Shown piece by piece: positions 1-9,532 of a stretch of 64,000 nucleotides of DNA. Where the stretch lies: the NCBI GenBank assembly GCA_011392765.1, contig WYCW01000003.1, positions 602,465 through 666,464 of the forward strand. The letters are read 5' to 3'. The notes beneath the pieces are model-generated. The model had not been told where the DNA came from. It saw only the letters and a program-made list of their open reading frames with translations, and did no database searches. Position 1 is the first letter of the stretch. Each line of letters begins with the position of its first letter. The position numbers were made by a program, and so were the translations under genes. Source of the DNA: Candidatus Thiosymbion ectosymbiont of Catanema sp. Cochon2018. Its GTDB lineage: Bacteria; Pseudomonadota; Gammaproteobacteria; Chromatiales; Chromatiaceae.

Positions 1-222
1 GCCGTGGCGAGTGCCATTGCCCTCATGCACCTGACCCGAACCCTGCACCCACCGGGTGGGGCGACGGCCCTGATCGCCGTCATCGGCTCCGAGGAGCTCC
101 ACTCCCTGGGTTACTTCTTCGCCTTCGTACCGGCGGGTCTGGGCGCAATCATCCTGCTCATCGTCGGACTGCTGGTAAACAACCTGAGCGCCCACCGTCG
201 CTATCCGGAGTTTTGGCTGTAG
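1..222 (+). CDS. HPP family integral membrane protein, C-terminal part
   Basis: The reading frame is open from the window edge, so the start lies outside; about 73 residues remain. The motif HPPGGATAL, which names the HPP family, is followed by a hydrophobic stretch (FFAFVPAGLGAIILLIVGLL) that reads as a last transmembrane helix and a short tail ending RRYPEFWL. HPP proteins are four-helix inner-membrane proteins; some are implicated in nitrite transport, but the substrate cannot be told here. The next gene is on the other strand. Confidence 0.85.
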   Translation, partial: AVASAIALMHLTRTLHPPGGATALIAVIGSEELHSLGYFFAFVPAGLGAIILLIVGLLVNNLSAHRRYPEFWL

Positions 223-595
223 GGACCAGGATACCCCGCTGCAACGGCGGTCCACCTCAATGCCATTAAGTCAAGCATTAGGGGGCGGCGTCGATCGGGA
301 AGCGGGAGGGGACCATCTCATCGACCCACTATCCGTGCCACAGATTGGCCTTTACCGCCGTGGACAGGATGGACCCGGAAAGTTGCAGTGGGCATACAAG
401 CTCCCCGGACTCTCGCGGCTACCTCCTGTCCACGCGGTCCACTCAGTCCACAGGGACCACCTCAAAGTAGAGAGAGGCCGATTGCACCAGGATTGAAAGT
501 GCCTTTTTGTATGCAGGCCTGTTCAATGCGAGCGAGGCCTGACGCTTTTACGCATTCGACTGCGATTCAAGCTATGGCCGCCGGCGGTCCCGAGG
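223..595. other. Intergenic stretch with repeat pieces, no gene
   Basis: No convincing gene. At 258-270 lies CAATGCCATTAAG, matching the terminal inverted repeat of the small element at 27182-27336, so this may be a decayed end. From about 355 to 475 the sequence is an inverted copy of two blocks found upstream of yicC (33088-33160 and 33804-33835). Confidence 0.5.
397..475 (-). repeat. Dispersed repeat, inverted partner at 33088-33160
   Basis: Reverse-complemented, this block matches 33088-33160 nearly base for base (shared core CTGTGGACTGAGTGGACCGC). The neighbouring 355-382 likewise matches 33804-33835 in reverse, so the same pair of blocks occurs at both places. Confidence 0.7.
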
Positions 596-1678
596 CTACT
601 CGACCAGGGCCACGGCCTTGACTTGGGCATAGACCCGTTTGCCGGGGGTCAACTGCAACAACTCGGCCGATTTGCGGGTAATCCCGGCCAGCACGGGGGT
701 GCCGGCGAGGTCGAGACGCACCAGCATTCGCGCCGCGCCGCTTTCCGCCAACCCTTCCACCCGGGCCGGGAAGATGTTGAGGATGCTGGTGCCGGTCTGG
801 GGTTGGAGAGTAATGCTGACGTCGCGGGCCAGCACCCGCAGGCGTGCCTTGTGGCCGATGGGCAGGCCGATGTGGGCGACGCTGAAGCGCCCGCCGGAAA
901 AGTCGAGATAGCTCAGGTGAAAGGCCTCATCGTGGGCCGTGATCTCCGCCTCGATGATGGCATCGGCCTCGGTGCCGAAGTCGCGGGCGAGGTCGAGCCG
1001 GGCCCGCAGGTCACCGAGGCGACCGGCGGCACGCACGCGCCCGGCCTCGAGCAGAACCAGATGGTCGGCGAGGCGCGCAACTTCGTCCGGAGCATGACTG
1101 ACATAAAGCACCGGCATGGCCAACTCGTCGTGCAAGCGTTCCAGATAGGGCAGGATCTCCTGCTTGCTCTTACGGTCCAGGGAGGCCAGGGGTTCGTCCA
1201 TCAGCAGCAGGCGGGGGCTGGTCAGCAGTGCCCTGGCGATGGCCACGCGCTGGCGTTGCCCGCCGGACAGGCGATCCGGTCGCCGCTCCAACAGGTCTCC
1301 GATTCCCATCAGGTCGGCGACTTCGTCGGGTCGCACGCGGCGTTCGTCCGGGGCGATGCGCGTGAGGCCGTATTTGAGGTTGCGCCGCACCGACAGGTGC
1401 GGGAACAGGCCCGCCTCCTGAAATACATAGCCGATCGGCCGCCGATGGGGCTTGCGGAACAGCCGCTCGGCGTCATCCTGCCAGGTCTCGGCGCCGACGC
1501 GAAGGCGGCCGGCCATGCGCTGCAGCCCCGCTACGCAACGCAGGATGGTAGTCTTGCCGCAGCCCGAGGGGCCGAACAGAGCGGTGATACCGTGCATCGG
1601 GCAGTCGAACCGGACGTCGAGCGAGAAGCCGCCGAGTGACCCCGCGAAGCGCGCCTGGAGGTACCCGTCCTCGTGCAT
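596..1678 (-). CDS. modC: Molybdate ABC transporter ATP-binding protein ModC
   Basis: ATPase subunit that drives molybdate (or tungstate) import with ModB and a periplasmic ModA. The 360 residues are full length. Walker A GPSGCGKTT lies at about 36-44, the Q-loop Gln at 87, the signature LSGGQRQR at 137-144 and Walker B LLLMDEP at 157-163. The last 70 residues form a TOBE/Mop-like domain (from GTSILNIFPARV), which separates ModC from other importer ATPases. modB lies upstream on the same strand, but the two are split by about 440 bases holding an inverted-repeat element, so they may no longer be one tight operon. No modA is visible. A 338-residue open frame on the other strand is a shadow of this gene. 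Confidence 0.95.
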   Translation of the reverse strand: MHEDGYLQARFAGSLGGFSLDVRFDCPMHGITALFGPSGCGKTTILRCVAGLQRMAGRLRVGAETWQDDAERLFRKPHRRPIGYVFQEAGLFPHLSVRRNLKYGLTRIAPDERRVRPDEVADLMGIGDLLERRPDRLSGGQRQRVAIARALLTSPRLLLMDEPLASLDRKSKQEILPYLERLHDELAMPVLYVSHAPDEVARLADHLVLLEAGRVRAAGRLGDLRARLDLARDFGTEADAIIEAEITAHDEAFHLSYLDFSGGRFSVAHIGLPIGHKARLRVLARDVSITLQPQTGTSILNIFPARVEGLAESGAARMLVRLDLAGTPVLAGITRKSAELLQLTPGKRVYAQVKAVALVE

Positions 1679-1684
1679 CGCAGC

Positions 1685-1835
1685 CTAGGGGGTGTTCTCA
1701 ATCAAGTCGGGTCATCGCAGAAACCAAGAACGTAGCGTAGGCGTCTCGCCTGCAACCCGCGGGCGAAACGCCCGCGTTCCGGCAGGCGGGACGCCTGCGC
1801 TACATGGATTTGGCTTAATTGAGAACACCCCCTAG
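1685..1835. mobile_element. MITE-like element with 18-bp terminal inverted repeats
   Basis: A 151-bp non-coding element. Its ends CTAGGGGGTGTTCTCAAT and ATTGAGAACACCCCCTAG are perfect inverted repeats. Inside is a long hairpin with arms around GGCGTCTCGCCTGC and GCAGGCGGGACGCCTGC, a palindrome found alone at 43973-44046. Near-identical ends enclose a different palindrome at 30649-30820, and a single end lies at 30553-30573. It separates modC from modB. Confidence 0.85.
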
Positions 1836-2117
1836 TACCCCATTTCAGCATATTTTGCATGTTTGAAAGAATATAACATAATGATTTATAAAATAAAATC
1901 GGATTGTTAACATGCAAGATAGGATGAAACGATGTACTAGTACCCCGTTTCAGAATATTCTACCGGCAGCGGAATAGTTTGAACCACAGAGACGCAGAGA
2001 ACACAGAGGCCATGAATTTGCACTATCGGTCGGAACCAGGATCCTTCCCTACTCTTTCTCGCCGCGCTTGGTCAGCACCAAAAATATTTCACAATCGTCC
2101 TCGCTTAAGAATAAATG
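1836..2117. other. AT-rich spacer between the element and modB
   Basis: No gene. The spacer is much richer in A and T than its surroundings. The motif TAGTACCCC(A/G)TTTCAG appears as a direct repeat at about 1833 and 1940, flanking roughly 85 bases of A/T-rich sequence, which may mark another small decayed insertion. Confidence 0.45.
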
Positions 2118-2804
2118 TCAACGGTCCCTAGTCCGTCCGAAGCGCCTTTCGAGCAGGAAGGTGGCGAGAATGACGACGAACGAGAACGCGAGCATACCCC
2201 CGGCCAGCAGGTGGGCCTGGGTCCATTGCAGGGTCTCCACATAGTCGTAGATCGCGATCGACAAGACCTTGGTCTCGCCGGGAATATTGCCGCCGATCAT
2301 CAAGACTACGCCGAACTCGCCGACCGTGTGGGCAAAGCCCAACACGGCACCGGTCAGGAAGCCGGGACGCGCCAGCGGAACGGCCACCGACCAGAAGGCA
2401 TCCCAGGGCGAGGCCCGCAGGGTGGCGGCGACCTCGAGGGGGCGCTCCCCGAGGGACTCGAAGGCGTTGCGGATGGGTTGCACGACGAACGGCATCGAGT
2501 ACAGCACCGAGCCGATTACCAAGCCCTCGAACCTGAACGCCAGCGAGCGTCCGCCGAACAGGCCGGCTACCCACCCGCCCGGACCGTTGGGCCCCAGGGC
2601 GATCAGCAGGTAGAAGCCCAACACCGTCGGCGGCAGGACCAGCGGCAGGGCCACCAGGGTGGCCACGACCTCCTTCCACGGTGACTTGGAGCGGGCCAGC
2701 CACCAGGCGATCGGGGTGCCCAGGATCAGCAGCACCAAGGTGGTGAGCGACGCCAAGGCCAGAGTTAGCCGGATCGGCGACCAGATCTCTGCCAGCTCAG
2801 GCAT
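2118..2804 (-). CDS. modB: Molybdate ABC transporter permease ModB
   Basis: Inner-membrane permease for molybdate. At 228 residues it has the usual ModB length, with about five hydrophobic segments and the cytoplasmic EAA loop at 124-142 (starts [14 protein letters not shown]), where the permease meets ModC. The ModB-type segment [21 protein letters not shown] follows. The start MPELAEIW fits the family. Upstream is no modA but a palindrome-rich stretch, so the periplasmic binding protein was lost, moved, or is encoded elsewhere. The long open frames on the other strand are shadows. Confidence 0.95.
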   Translation of the reverse strand: MPELAEIWSPIRLTLALASLTTLVLLILGTPIAWWLARSKSPWKEVVATLVALPLVLPPTVLGFYLLIALGPNGPGGWVAGLFGGRSLAFRFEGLVIGSVLYSMPFVVQPIRNAFESLGERPLEVAATLRASPWDAFWSVAVPLARPGFLTGAVLGFAHTVGEFGVVLMIGGNIPGETKVLSIAIYDYVETLQWTQAHLLAGGMLAFSFVVILATFLLERRFGRTRDR

Positions 2805-2953
2805 GGGGCAGCCCGTAGGTCTTACCTGCCTGCGGCAGGCCGGCCGGGATCGTCGTCCTGGTGGAATTCGCAGACGTGTCCGCGCCGCCGTGAGCGAAAT
2901 TCGTAGGGGCGCAGCATAGTAAAAATTCAGAGACCATTTAACTTAGAACCTGT

Positions 2954-3076
2954 ATAAGAACTAACCTATTGATTTTTATGAGCCTGACCCGTAGGGTGGG
3001 CTGTGCCCACCACGACGGACCTCCTCGGTGGGCACAGCCCACCCTACGCCGATTTTTATAATCAATGAGTTAGTTA
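2954..3076. repeat. Palindromic repeat inside imperfect outer inverted repeats
   Basis: The inner hairpin at 2991-3047 has arms GTAGGGTGGGCTGTGCCCACC and its complement, a palindrome type common in gammaproteobacterial genomes. It is framed by imperfect inverted repeats (AACTAACCTATTGATTTTTAT at left, the complement of AACTAACTCATTGATTATAA at right). The layout mirrors the elements at 1685-1835 and 30649-30820 but with different ends and a different core. Confidence 0.65.
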
Positions 3077-3251
3077 TTAGACAGCCTCTTAACCTTTGTC
3101 CAACTCGAGCTTCGTCGCCAAACCCCAATCGGACAGGATTGACAGGATTCTTAATCGTTCCTGAATTTCCTACGCCTTCCGGCAGCATCAAGCAAAAGAA
3201 ATTCAAAGCCGCCCTCGACGATGACTTCCGCGCCAACGTCGTGTTTCAGCA

Positions 3252-3274
3252 GTGATTATCATTCGGGAGCCCTG
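3252..3274 (-). repeat. Short three-copy motif (copy 1)
   Basis: In reverse complement this reads CAGGGCTCCCGAATGATAAT and on. The same motif with one or two differences occurs at 7472-7494 and 40728-40750, always between genes. Function unknown; it could be an element end or a regulator site. Confidence 0.45.
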
Positions 3275-3370
3275 GAGAAATCAGCCAAGTAACAGACAAC
3301 GCTGACGTATTATGCGAGAATTCGTCGCCTTCAAGCCACTCTCGTAGCGAACCCGAGCACGACACGAGCC

Positions 3371-3600
3371 ATGCGCCTGAGCCGGTACGATCTTGAGTAG
3401 CTCGACGAAGGCTACTTGTGCTCGCTGCCGGAGGAACGGCTGCAGGCCTTATCGGTAAAGCTGTCGGCGGACCTGAAGGAAGCGCACGACCGCCTCAACC
3501 AGACCCCGTTCACCGGCTTCTGTCTCCCCAGCACGCGGGTGCCCTAGGAGAGGGCGGTCGGCGCACCCGCGAGTTGGGGTGCAGCGCATCCTCGGCGAGA
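3371..3600 (+). pseudogene. IS66-type transposase N-terminal relic
   Basis: The frame from ATG at 3371 reads MRLSRYDLE, a TAG stop, then LDEGYLCSLPEERLQALSV and on through KEAHDRLNQTP. This matches the N-terminal region of IS66-like transposases (Leu-rich SLPxExL, then KEAHDRLNQ). The following residues lose the expected pattern and no DDE domain follows, so only a short broken end remains. The rest of 2805-3681 has no gene that can be supported. Confidence 0.55.
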
Positions 3601-3681
3601 CCTTTGATTATTCAGACACGCCATTCACGAAAACCGTATATTTTTCAAAGTGCCCATTAGGCATTTGCAGGAACACAGAAG

Positions 3682-5031
3682 GTGACAACAATCACAACCG
3701 AAGATATCTGCGAGCGCCAGGCCCGCCTCGAACAGATCGTTAAGGACCTGCTCGCCGAGGCCGAACGTCGGGGGGCCAGTGCCGCCGAAGCCGCCGCCGG
3801 CACCAGCGCCGGCTTGGAGGCCGGGGTACGGCTGGGGGCGGTGGAGACCCTGGAGCATACCCGCACCAATGGCCTCGGCATTACCGTCTATATGGGCAAC
3901 CGCAAGGGCTCCGCCAGTACCTCGGACCTGGACCCGGAGGCCGTGCGCGATACGGTCGCGGCCGCTTGCACCATCGCCTCCCATACCCAGAGCGATCCCT
4001 GTGCCGGACTCGCGGTCCCGGAGCACATGGCTACCCGCATCCCGGACCTGGACCTCTTCCATCCCTGGGACCTTCAGGTCGAAGCCGCCATTGATCTGGC
4101 ACTCGAGTGCGAGGCAGCGGCCCGCGCCGTGGATACGCGCATCATCAATTCGGAAGGGGCCGCCGTCACCTCTGACGCCGGAGTCCACGTCTACGGCAAC
4201 AGCCACGGCTTCATCGGCGGTTATCCCAGCTCCCGTCATGGCCTGAGCTGTGCGGTGATCGGCCGGGAAGGCGCGAGTATGCAGCGCGATCACTGGTGGG
4301 ACTCCGCGCGGTGCGCGGGTGACCTGGCGCCCGCCGCGGCGATCGGTCGCCGCGCCGGCGAGCGCACCCTGGCCCGCTTGGGGGCGCGGCAGATCTCCAC
4401 CCGCAAGGCCCCGGTCCTGTTCAGCGCCCAGCTGGCGGCCGGGCTGATGCGCCGGTTGACCCATGCCGTCACCGGCTCCAGTATCTATCGTCGGGAAAGC
4501 TTTCTACTCGATCAGTTGGATCAGAAGATTTTTCCGGACTTCGTACACATCCGCGAGGAGCCCCTCCTACGCCGGGGGTTGGGCAGTGCCCCCTTCGACG
4601 ATGAGGGGGTGGCGACCGCGCCGAAGGACCTGGTAGCTGACGGTATATTGCAGACCTACCTGCTCGATGCCTACTCCGCCTGTCGCCTGGGAATGGATAC
4701 CACCGGGAACGCCGGGGGGGTACACAACCTGCGAATCGAGATGGGGGAGATGGACCGGGACGCCTTGATCCGGGAGCTGGACACCGGGCTGTTCGTCACC
4801 GAGCTCATAGGGTCCGGAATCAACCCGGTCACCGGGGACTACTCCCGGGGCGCTGCCGGCTTCTGGGTCGAGAAGGGTGAGATCCGGTTTCCCGTGGAAG
4901 AAGTTACCATTGCCGGCAACCTCAAGCAGATGTTCCAGGGCCTGGTAGCCGTGGGGAACGACTGCGACTTCCCCGGCAGTACCCGCACCGGGTCCTGGCT
5001 CATCGACCGGATGACGATCGCCGGGGAATAA
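3682..5031 (+). CDS. pmbA: Metalloprotease PmbA (TldE)
   Basis: Subunit of the TldD/TldE zinc protease, which matures microcin B17-type peptides and degrades CcdA antitoxin in Escherichia coli. The protein is 449 residues against 450 in E. coli and colinear throughout, including the central SSRHGLSCAVIGREG region, SGINPVTGDYSRGAAGFWVE and the C-terminal VGNDCDFPGSTRTGSWLIDR. The start is a GTG at 3682. PmbA is the partner lacking the catalytic HExxxH of TldD, and none is seen here. The usual neighbour yjgA is absent; a hemerythrin-like gene follows about 110 bases later. Confidence 0.95.
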   Translation: MTTITTEDICERQARLEQIVKDLLAEAERRGASAAEAAAGTSAGLEAGVRLGAVETLEHTRTNGLGITVYMGNRKGSASTSDLDPEAVRDTVAAACTIASHTQSDPCAGLAVPEHMATRIPDLDLFHPWDLQVEAAIDLALECEAAARAVDTRIINSEGAAVTSDAGVHVYGNSHGFIGGYPSSRHGLSCAVIGREGASMQRDHWWDSARCAGDLAPAAAIGRRAGERTLARLGARQISTRKAPVLFSAQLAAGLMRRLTHAVTGSSIYRRESFLLDQLDQKIFPDFVHIREEPLLRRGLGSAPFDDEGVATAPKDLVADGILQTYLLDAYSACRLGMDTTGNAGGVHNLRIEMGEMDRDALIRELDTGLFVTELIGSGINPVTGDYSRGAAGFWVEKGEIRFPVEEVTIAGNLKQMFQGLVAVGNDCDFPGSTRTGSWLIDRMTIAGE

Positions 5032-5143
5032 AACCTGGTCACCCTGCGAATATTCGACACATCTGATAAGATCGGATAACCCTGAAGTTTACGTCAACCC
5101 CAAATCGCCTAGTCGGCTTGGTTCTGCCGGAGGACACCGCACC

Positions 5144-5590
5144 ATGTTGACCTTTTCCGAGCTGCACGCACAAAATCACGAGATAACGGAGCTCTCCAAT
5201 GTCTTCCTCTATCTCGCCAAGGATCGCTCCATGTGCGATACCAATTGCGCCCGTGATGTATTTTTCGAATACAAGAAGTGCGTCAAGGAGCATATCGAGC
5301 TGGTGGACCAAAAGCTGTGCGGCAAGCTCATCGCTTATTCGGATCTGGAAGTCAAGAATACGGCCGATCGCTTTCTCTCAGGATCGGTGGAGATCAGGAA
5401 GATCTTCTCCGACTACGTCAAGGACTGGTGCTCGGAAAAGAGGAAGGTGCTGACCATTCACGACCACGATAAATTCGTCGAGGAGACAAGGGAAGTGTTC
5501 GCCCTGGTAATGGACCGGATTCAGCGCGAGACCGAGCATCTCTATCCGCTCATCCGTAAGCTCGAAGACGGAGAAAAGCTGGTGGCCTGA
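5144..5590 (+). CDS. Hemerythrin-like (HHE) protein
   Basis: A 148-residue soluble protein, mostly helical, with His residues spaced as in HHE/hemerythrin domains: ELHAQNHEI near the start, VKEHIELVDQ in the middle, TIHDHDKF later, and the closing ETEHLYPLIRKLE. HHE proteins bind a di-iron centre and serve in oxygen or nitric-oxide sensing or in iron-centre repair; which applies here is unknown. It also has CDTNCARDVF, an unusual Cys pair. The first 58 codons and about 80 bases upstream are duplicated at 53028-53308, where the gene is cut off. The next gene, convergent, is an AAA-ATPase that is duplicated with it. Confidence 0.6.
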   Translation: MLTFSELHAQNHEITELSNVFLYLAKDRSMCDTNCARDVFFEYKKCVKEHIELVDQKLCGKLIAYSDLEVKNTADRFLSGSVEIRKIFSDYVKDWCSEKRKVLTIHDHDKFVEETREVFALVMDRIQRETEHLYPLIRKLEDGEKLVA

Positions 5591-5756
5591 GTACCCTGTG
5601 TCCCTCCGGTCACTGGGCCACAGTCCCCGCGCAGGGGCGTTCAGATGCCCCGGTTGTCTCCCCTACGCGATGTAATGCTGTACTGCATCCGGTCGTAACT
5701 GGAGCATATGTGCCTCAATACACCATCTCTCATCGAGAATTGCGAAGCAAAATAAT

Positions 5757-7355
5757 TTACATTCCCCACACCCCGATCCGGCATTTTCCATACGGCTCTT
5801 CTTTGACAAAGACCTTCTTTTCCCATGGGGTATCCGGGGTGCGATCGAAAATCACCAGATAGCCCTCTTCGCTGCCGACACGGTCCATGTAGTCGGCAGT
5901 CTGGGCAAGTCCCTCTGCGAGGGTCGCCTCCGGGGACTTGCGCAAGATCTTCAGCTCGATCACCGCCCGTTGCACGGGACCCTGGAAGCCCTGATCCGTT
6001 TCCAAGGGCCACTGCACCAAGAGATCGGTACGCCGACGTCCCAAACCATACTCCCGGTCGATGCGACCGCCACTGTTGACGATGCGTTGCAGGAACGCCT
6101 GCATCAATAACTGGGGACCGGCCTCTTTGTAGTCGAAACGTTCGATCCAGATCTCGCCGTTCTCCCGGAAGAACTGCTGGAAGCCATGCAGCAGCTTGGG
6201 AAAATCGATCCGTCCATCTTCCGTGACATACCAGGTCGTCTCCTGCGGAATCCGGGTCTGGGCCACCCAGGTCAGGGCGCGCGGGATGATCTCCCGGTAA
6301 ATGGGATTGGCGATCTCGACCTGCGGGCGGGTGCGAATGAGTCCCAGATCCTGAACATAGAGCTGGTCGTCTTCACTGGGCGGGGCAAATCCCGGTTCCA
6401 CATTGCCGGACAATAGCTCGCTGATGACTTTGTGTACCCGAGGCTCCCGCAGCTTGTCGACTAGCTGGTCGAGGTGGGTATCTCGTCGTTCGATGAGCCG
6501 TTCACGGGCATCTGCCATGATCGCCGGGGTGATCGGACACCTGCGGTCGCGGCCTACCCCCTTTTCGAAGCACGCCTCATTGGCGAGGGCGTTGACCAGC
6601 CAGGGCTGGCCATTGGTCTGCTCGAAGACGTAATCGATCACCCCGGCCTCGAATGCCTGCCCGGTCTCCTCGGTATGTTGGGCGTAGAGGGCGGCGACAT
6701 TGCTGTGGCTGAAGTTCCCCAGTCGAAGGGACTTCGATTTGATGTTGAAGGCGCTGCCGCCGGTGATGACCTGGTGGTCACCGTTGTGGATGCGGTAATC
6801 CCGCACGTCCCGGACCCCGCACAGGAGCACGGTCTGGGGAAAGGCATCAGGGCGATCCGGATAACCCGCGCGGATCTGGCGCAGCAGGGAAATCAGGGTA
6901 TCTCCCACCAGAGAATCCACTTCGTCCAGTAACAGAACGATCGGTCGGTCGTTTTTCTCCGACCAACGGGAGAGCAATTCCTGCAAAGCACCATGAGAAC
7001 CGGCTGTGCGAAATGCCTCCTCAGTCCAATTCTCCGGACGCTGATCGCCCAGGTAACGACGGGCGTTCCGGACAATACCACCGATGATTGCGCGCATCCC
7101 CGCTTCCACGTTCCCCCGCGCCGCCTGGGCTGGCTCCAGGTTTGCATAGAGGGCCGTGTAATCCTCTTCCGCATTGAGCTTTGCCATCAACGCCAACAGA
7201 CAGCTGGTCTTGCCGGTCTGACGCGGGGCATGGAGTACGAAGTAGCGTTCCTCTGCAATCAAGCGGTAGATTTCATCCGCATCCCAACGCGAGAGCGGAG
7301 GAATCCTGTAATGCTTGTCCGGCTTTGCAGGGCCGGCGGTACTGAAGGTCTTCAT
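5757..7355 (-). CDS. AAA-ATPase with C-terminal PD-(D/E)XK nuclease-like domain (copy 1)
   Basis: A 532-residue protein of the AAA-ATPase_like type often encoded in several copies in gammaproteobacteria. Walker A APRQTGKTS lies at 43-51 and Walker B IVLLLDEVD at about 139-147. A helical middle follows, then a nuclease-like end in which Asp444 (RRRTD), Glu467 and Lys469 (VIELK) give the D...ExK pattern. The start is MKTFSTAGP. The role of these proteins is not established; defence or mobile-element functions have been suggested. Relatives in this window are at 27384-28937 (intact), 53301-53933 (cut) and 53962-55562 (frameshifted), plus a C-terminal scrap at 27088-27181. Confidence 0.85.
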   Translation of the reverse strand: MKTFSTAGPAKPDKHYRIPPLSRWDADEIYRLIAEERYFVLHAPRQTGKTSCLLALMAKLNAEEDYTALYANLEPAQAARGNVEAGMRAIIGGIVRNARRYLGDQRPENWTEEAFRTAGSHGALQELLSRWSEKNDRPIVLLLDEVDSLVGDTLISLLRQIRAGYPDRPDAFPQTVLLCGVRDVRDYRIHNGDHQVITGGSAFNIKSKSLRLGNFSHSNVAALYAQHTEETGQAFEAGVIDYVFEQTNGQPWLVNALANEACFEKGVGRDRRCPITPAIMADARERLIERRDTHLDQLVDKLREPRVHKVISELLSGNVEPGFAPPSEDDQLYVQDLGLIRTRPQVEIANPIYREIIPRALTWVAQTRIPQETTWYVTEDGRIDFPKLLHGFQQFFRENGEIWIERFDYKEAGPQLLMQAFLQRIVNSGGRIDREYGLGRRRTDLLVQWPLETDQGFQGPVQRAVIELKILRKSPEATLAEGLAQTADYMDRVGSEEGYLVIFDRTPDTPWEKKVFVKEEPYGKCRIGVWGM

Positions 7356-7471
7356 CAGTGGTCGGTTTTACCGTGTGTGTTGCAGCCGATGGATTGGTAG
7401 GTGTTCCGTGCCGAATCCGGTCCAATGATACCCTACCGGCAGGCCGCCGAAGACTGATAGCTGGCTCAATT

Positions 7472-7494
7472 CAGGGCTACCGAATAATAATCAC
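7472..7494 (+). repeat. Short three-copy motif (copy 2)
   Basis: CAGGGCTACCGAATAATAAT plus three bases, between the ATPase and the broken TauE gene. It matches 40728-40750 in the same orientation and 3252-3274 in the opposite one. Confidence 0.45.
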
Positions 7495-7499
7495 TATGC

Positions 7500-8573
7500 C
7501 TAAAGACCTTGATTCACCTGCCTTCTCATGCCGCCAAAACCGATTCTATGCGCCTTGTAGACCTGGTGGAAGAGACGGAACAACAGAAGGCTGCAGGCGA
7601 TTACCAAGATATTCCAGGCCACCAGGGCCGGTGTCTGGGGCAGGATGAGCAGGGTACTGACGTACTGTACAAGGATCAGGGCACAGATGAACCACACGAT
7701 ATGCATGCGGTGCCAATGGCTCATGCACCAGGCCCCGAAGGGTGCGCCGAAGGCCACCACGGGAACGCATACCCACCAATAGCCCCAAGCCTCCGCGGCC
7801 AGGGTCCCACTCGCACTACCCCAGAGCATACCGGCCAAGGCATTGGTCCCCATCAGGACAACCGAGGTCGGGGTAGCCACCTTCTCACAGATACCGAACC
7901 GCAGCACCAGGAGCGAGAACACCAGAATATCGATCCCACTGCCCAGGATACCGCCACAAGTGATCCCGCCGCACCAGGTCCGCCGCGCAGGCAACTCCAG
8001 CCTGACCATCGAGTCGAAGCGATGGATGCTAGTCACCCGAAAGCGGTTGGCGTGCCGATTTGTCCACCACAGCATCAGGCCGAAGCTGAACACCAGGCTG
8101 GCGAACAGGGTCTTTACCACCGCGGCCACCAAGAGCGGGGAAAGGACCTCGTAGCCGAGCAGCAGGCCCGACAGACCACCCGCGCGCCGGCCCACAACAG
8201 GGCCTTTTTCTCCACCCAACCCATCTATCCACAATGGCGGTACTGGCCATATCATCCCACGGACTGGACCATCAGGAGGAAATCACGGGCAACCGGCGGG
8301 CACGATGTCGAACGCCAGCGTCATGACCGGAAAGGCCACCGCACCCCCGCCCATACTGGTGGAACCGGCGACGAAGGACCCCGCCGCCATGACCAGGGAC
8401 ATGAAACCGTTGGGAACGAATAGCGTCCACCGATCCCCCATCGCCATGGCGATGACCCAGACGATGAAAACAGGGAGATAGATGAAGGCCAGGAAACGGA
8501 GAAAGGGGAAATCGGGGTGGAGCTTCCCGCCGGGCGCCGGAGTTTTGGCGCTACCGTAGCTAGAGGTTATCAC
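7500..8573 (-). pseudogene. TauE/SafE family sulfite/anion exporter, frameshifted
   Basis: The N-terminal 96 residues (helices, then GSTSMGGGAVAFPVMTLAFD, the family's first repeat motif) run into a stop. The frame is picked up by VARDFLLMVQSVG, then two further frames, and finally a 251-residue ORF with GLSGLLLGYEVLSPLL and the second repeat (CGGITCGGILGSGIDILVF). At least three frame changes lie between about 8160 and 8290, so the gene cannot give a normal protein as written. Family members export sulfite, sulfoacetate or related anions. Either it is a pseudogene or this patch has indel errors. Confidence 0.8.
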
Positions 8574-9014
8574 GTTTTTGGTCGTGTCTTAATTCTTTTG
8601 TTTAAGGGTTTAAACGGGGGCATCGAACCCATAGTAATTCATGCATAATCCCATGACAATATCCCGCAATCGATTTAATTTTGAGAACCACATCGTCTTG
8701 CGCGCAGGCTGCTTGATTCGTGCCCTTAGCGTTAGATATTGGCGTTCCATTTTCTATGTATTTCGTTTTTCAATGACATTTTTCTCGGGATCTCAATGGC
8801 GTTCATAGGCACCTGAATCGTCGCCATAAAAAGCGAAGCGTACCCATCAAAAGATAGGTTTCTATCGGTAGGCGATGCAACCGTTCGGCCCCTTGTAGGA
8901 TGGGCAAAGCGAGCGTCCGGTAGGGATCTCGATGACTTCGACCATTGTGCTTAAGATATGCAAACCGTGGCACCTTACAAGATGCACGCAGCGAAGCGTG
9001 CCCATCAATCGATG

Positions 9015-9106
9015 TAACCATTTGGCCCCCACCCCGTCATTGTGGTAAGTGTTGCCAAAATCCAGGGGATAAGGGATGACAAAACGGTGGGGGGCTGAAC
9101 AATTAC
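9015..9106. repeat. CCGTTCAGCCCC-type palindromic element
   Basis: About 92 bases with ends TAACCATTTGGCCCCC and GGGGCTGAACAATTAC, roughly complementary, and a GTCATT...TGTTGCC core. Related copies lie at 9118-9207, 9847-9936, 14025-14112 and 44635-44722. Confidence 0.65.
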
Positions 9107-9117
9107 GTAGGCGATGC

Positions 9118-9207
9118 AACCGTTCGGCCCCTCTTTGATTTTGCCATCCACGGCACGTGGATTCCGGCAATCCATGCCGGAATGACGGGGTGGGAGCTGA
9201 ACGGTTA
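9118..9207. repeat. CCGTTCAGCCCC-type palindromic element
   Basis: Starts AACCGTTCGGCCCC and ends GGGAGCTGAACGGTTA. The core contains the hairpin GATTCCGGCAATCCATGCCG and then GAATGACGGGG. It follows the previous copy almost directly, giving a tandem pair. Confidence 0.65.
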
Positions 9208-9215
9208 CTCCGTGG

Positions 9216-9397
9216 ATGATGGATTTCGGCGCGGCCAAGATTATTGACATCCCCAAAATTCATTGGCGCGCCGCTACTCATCCTACCGCGCTGTTTCGTG
9301 GGGCACAGGATCATCGAGATGGGTTTCGGCGCGGCCAAGATTATTGGCATACCCAAAACTCATTGGCGCGCCTCTACCCATCCTACAGCGCTTGTTC
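9216..9397 (+). repeat. Two-copy tandem repeat of about 85 bp
   Basis: GATTTCGGCGCGGCCAAGAT begins unit 1 near 9222; GGTTTCGGCGCGGCCAAGAT begins unit 2 near 9321. Both run through CATTGGCGCGCC and CATCCTAC. The units differ at several positions, so the duplication is not very recent. Confidence 0.7.
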
Positions 9398-9532
9398 GGA
9401 TAATCGATATTTTTCCCGCCTCCATCCCCTCATGGATTTTCTACGTGAATAAAAGTTTGCAAATACCTGCCATGCGAATTATAATTGAAAACTTCGCAGT
9501 ATCGAACTCAACACGCTCACAGGAGTACAATC

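Larger units (their letters stand above)
8574..9532. other. Repeat-rich intergenic region
   Basis: Nearly 1 kb without a supportable gene. It holds two complete and one partial copy of the CCGTTC(A/G)GCCCC element (9015-9106, 9118-9207, partial near 8875) and a tandem repeat at 9216-9397. Short open frames here consist of repeat sequence. Confidence 0.6.

Noticed and set aside
623..1639. 338-residue open frame on the plus strand
   Set aside because: Exactly antisense to modC, whose motifs are complete; low-complexity composition of a GC-rich shadow frame.
8803..9452. Several overlapping short ORFs
   Set aside because: Made of dispersed repeat sequence; no family resemblance or ribosome-binding site.
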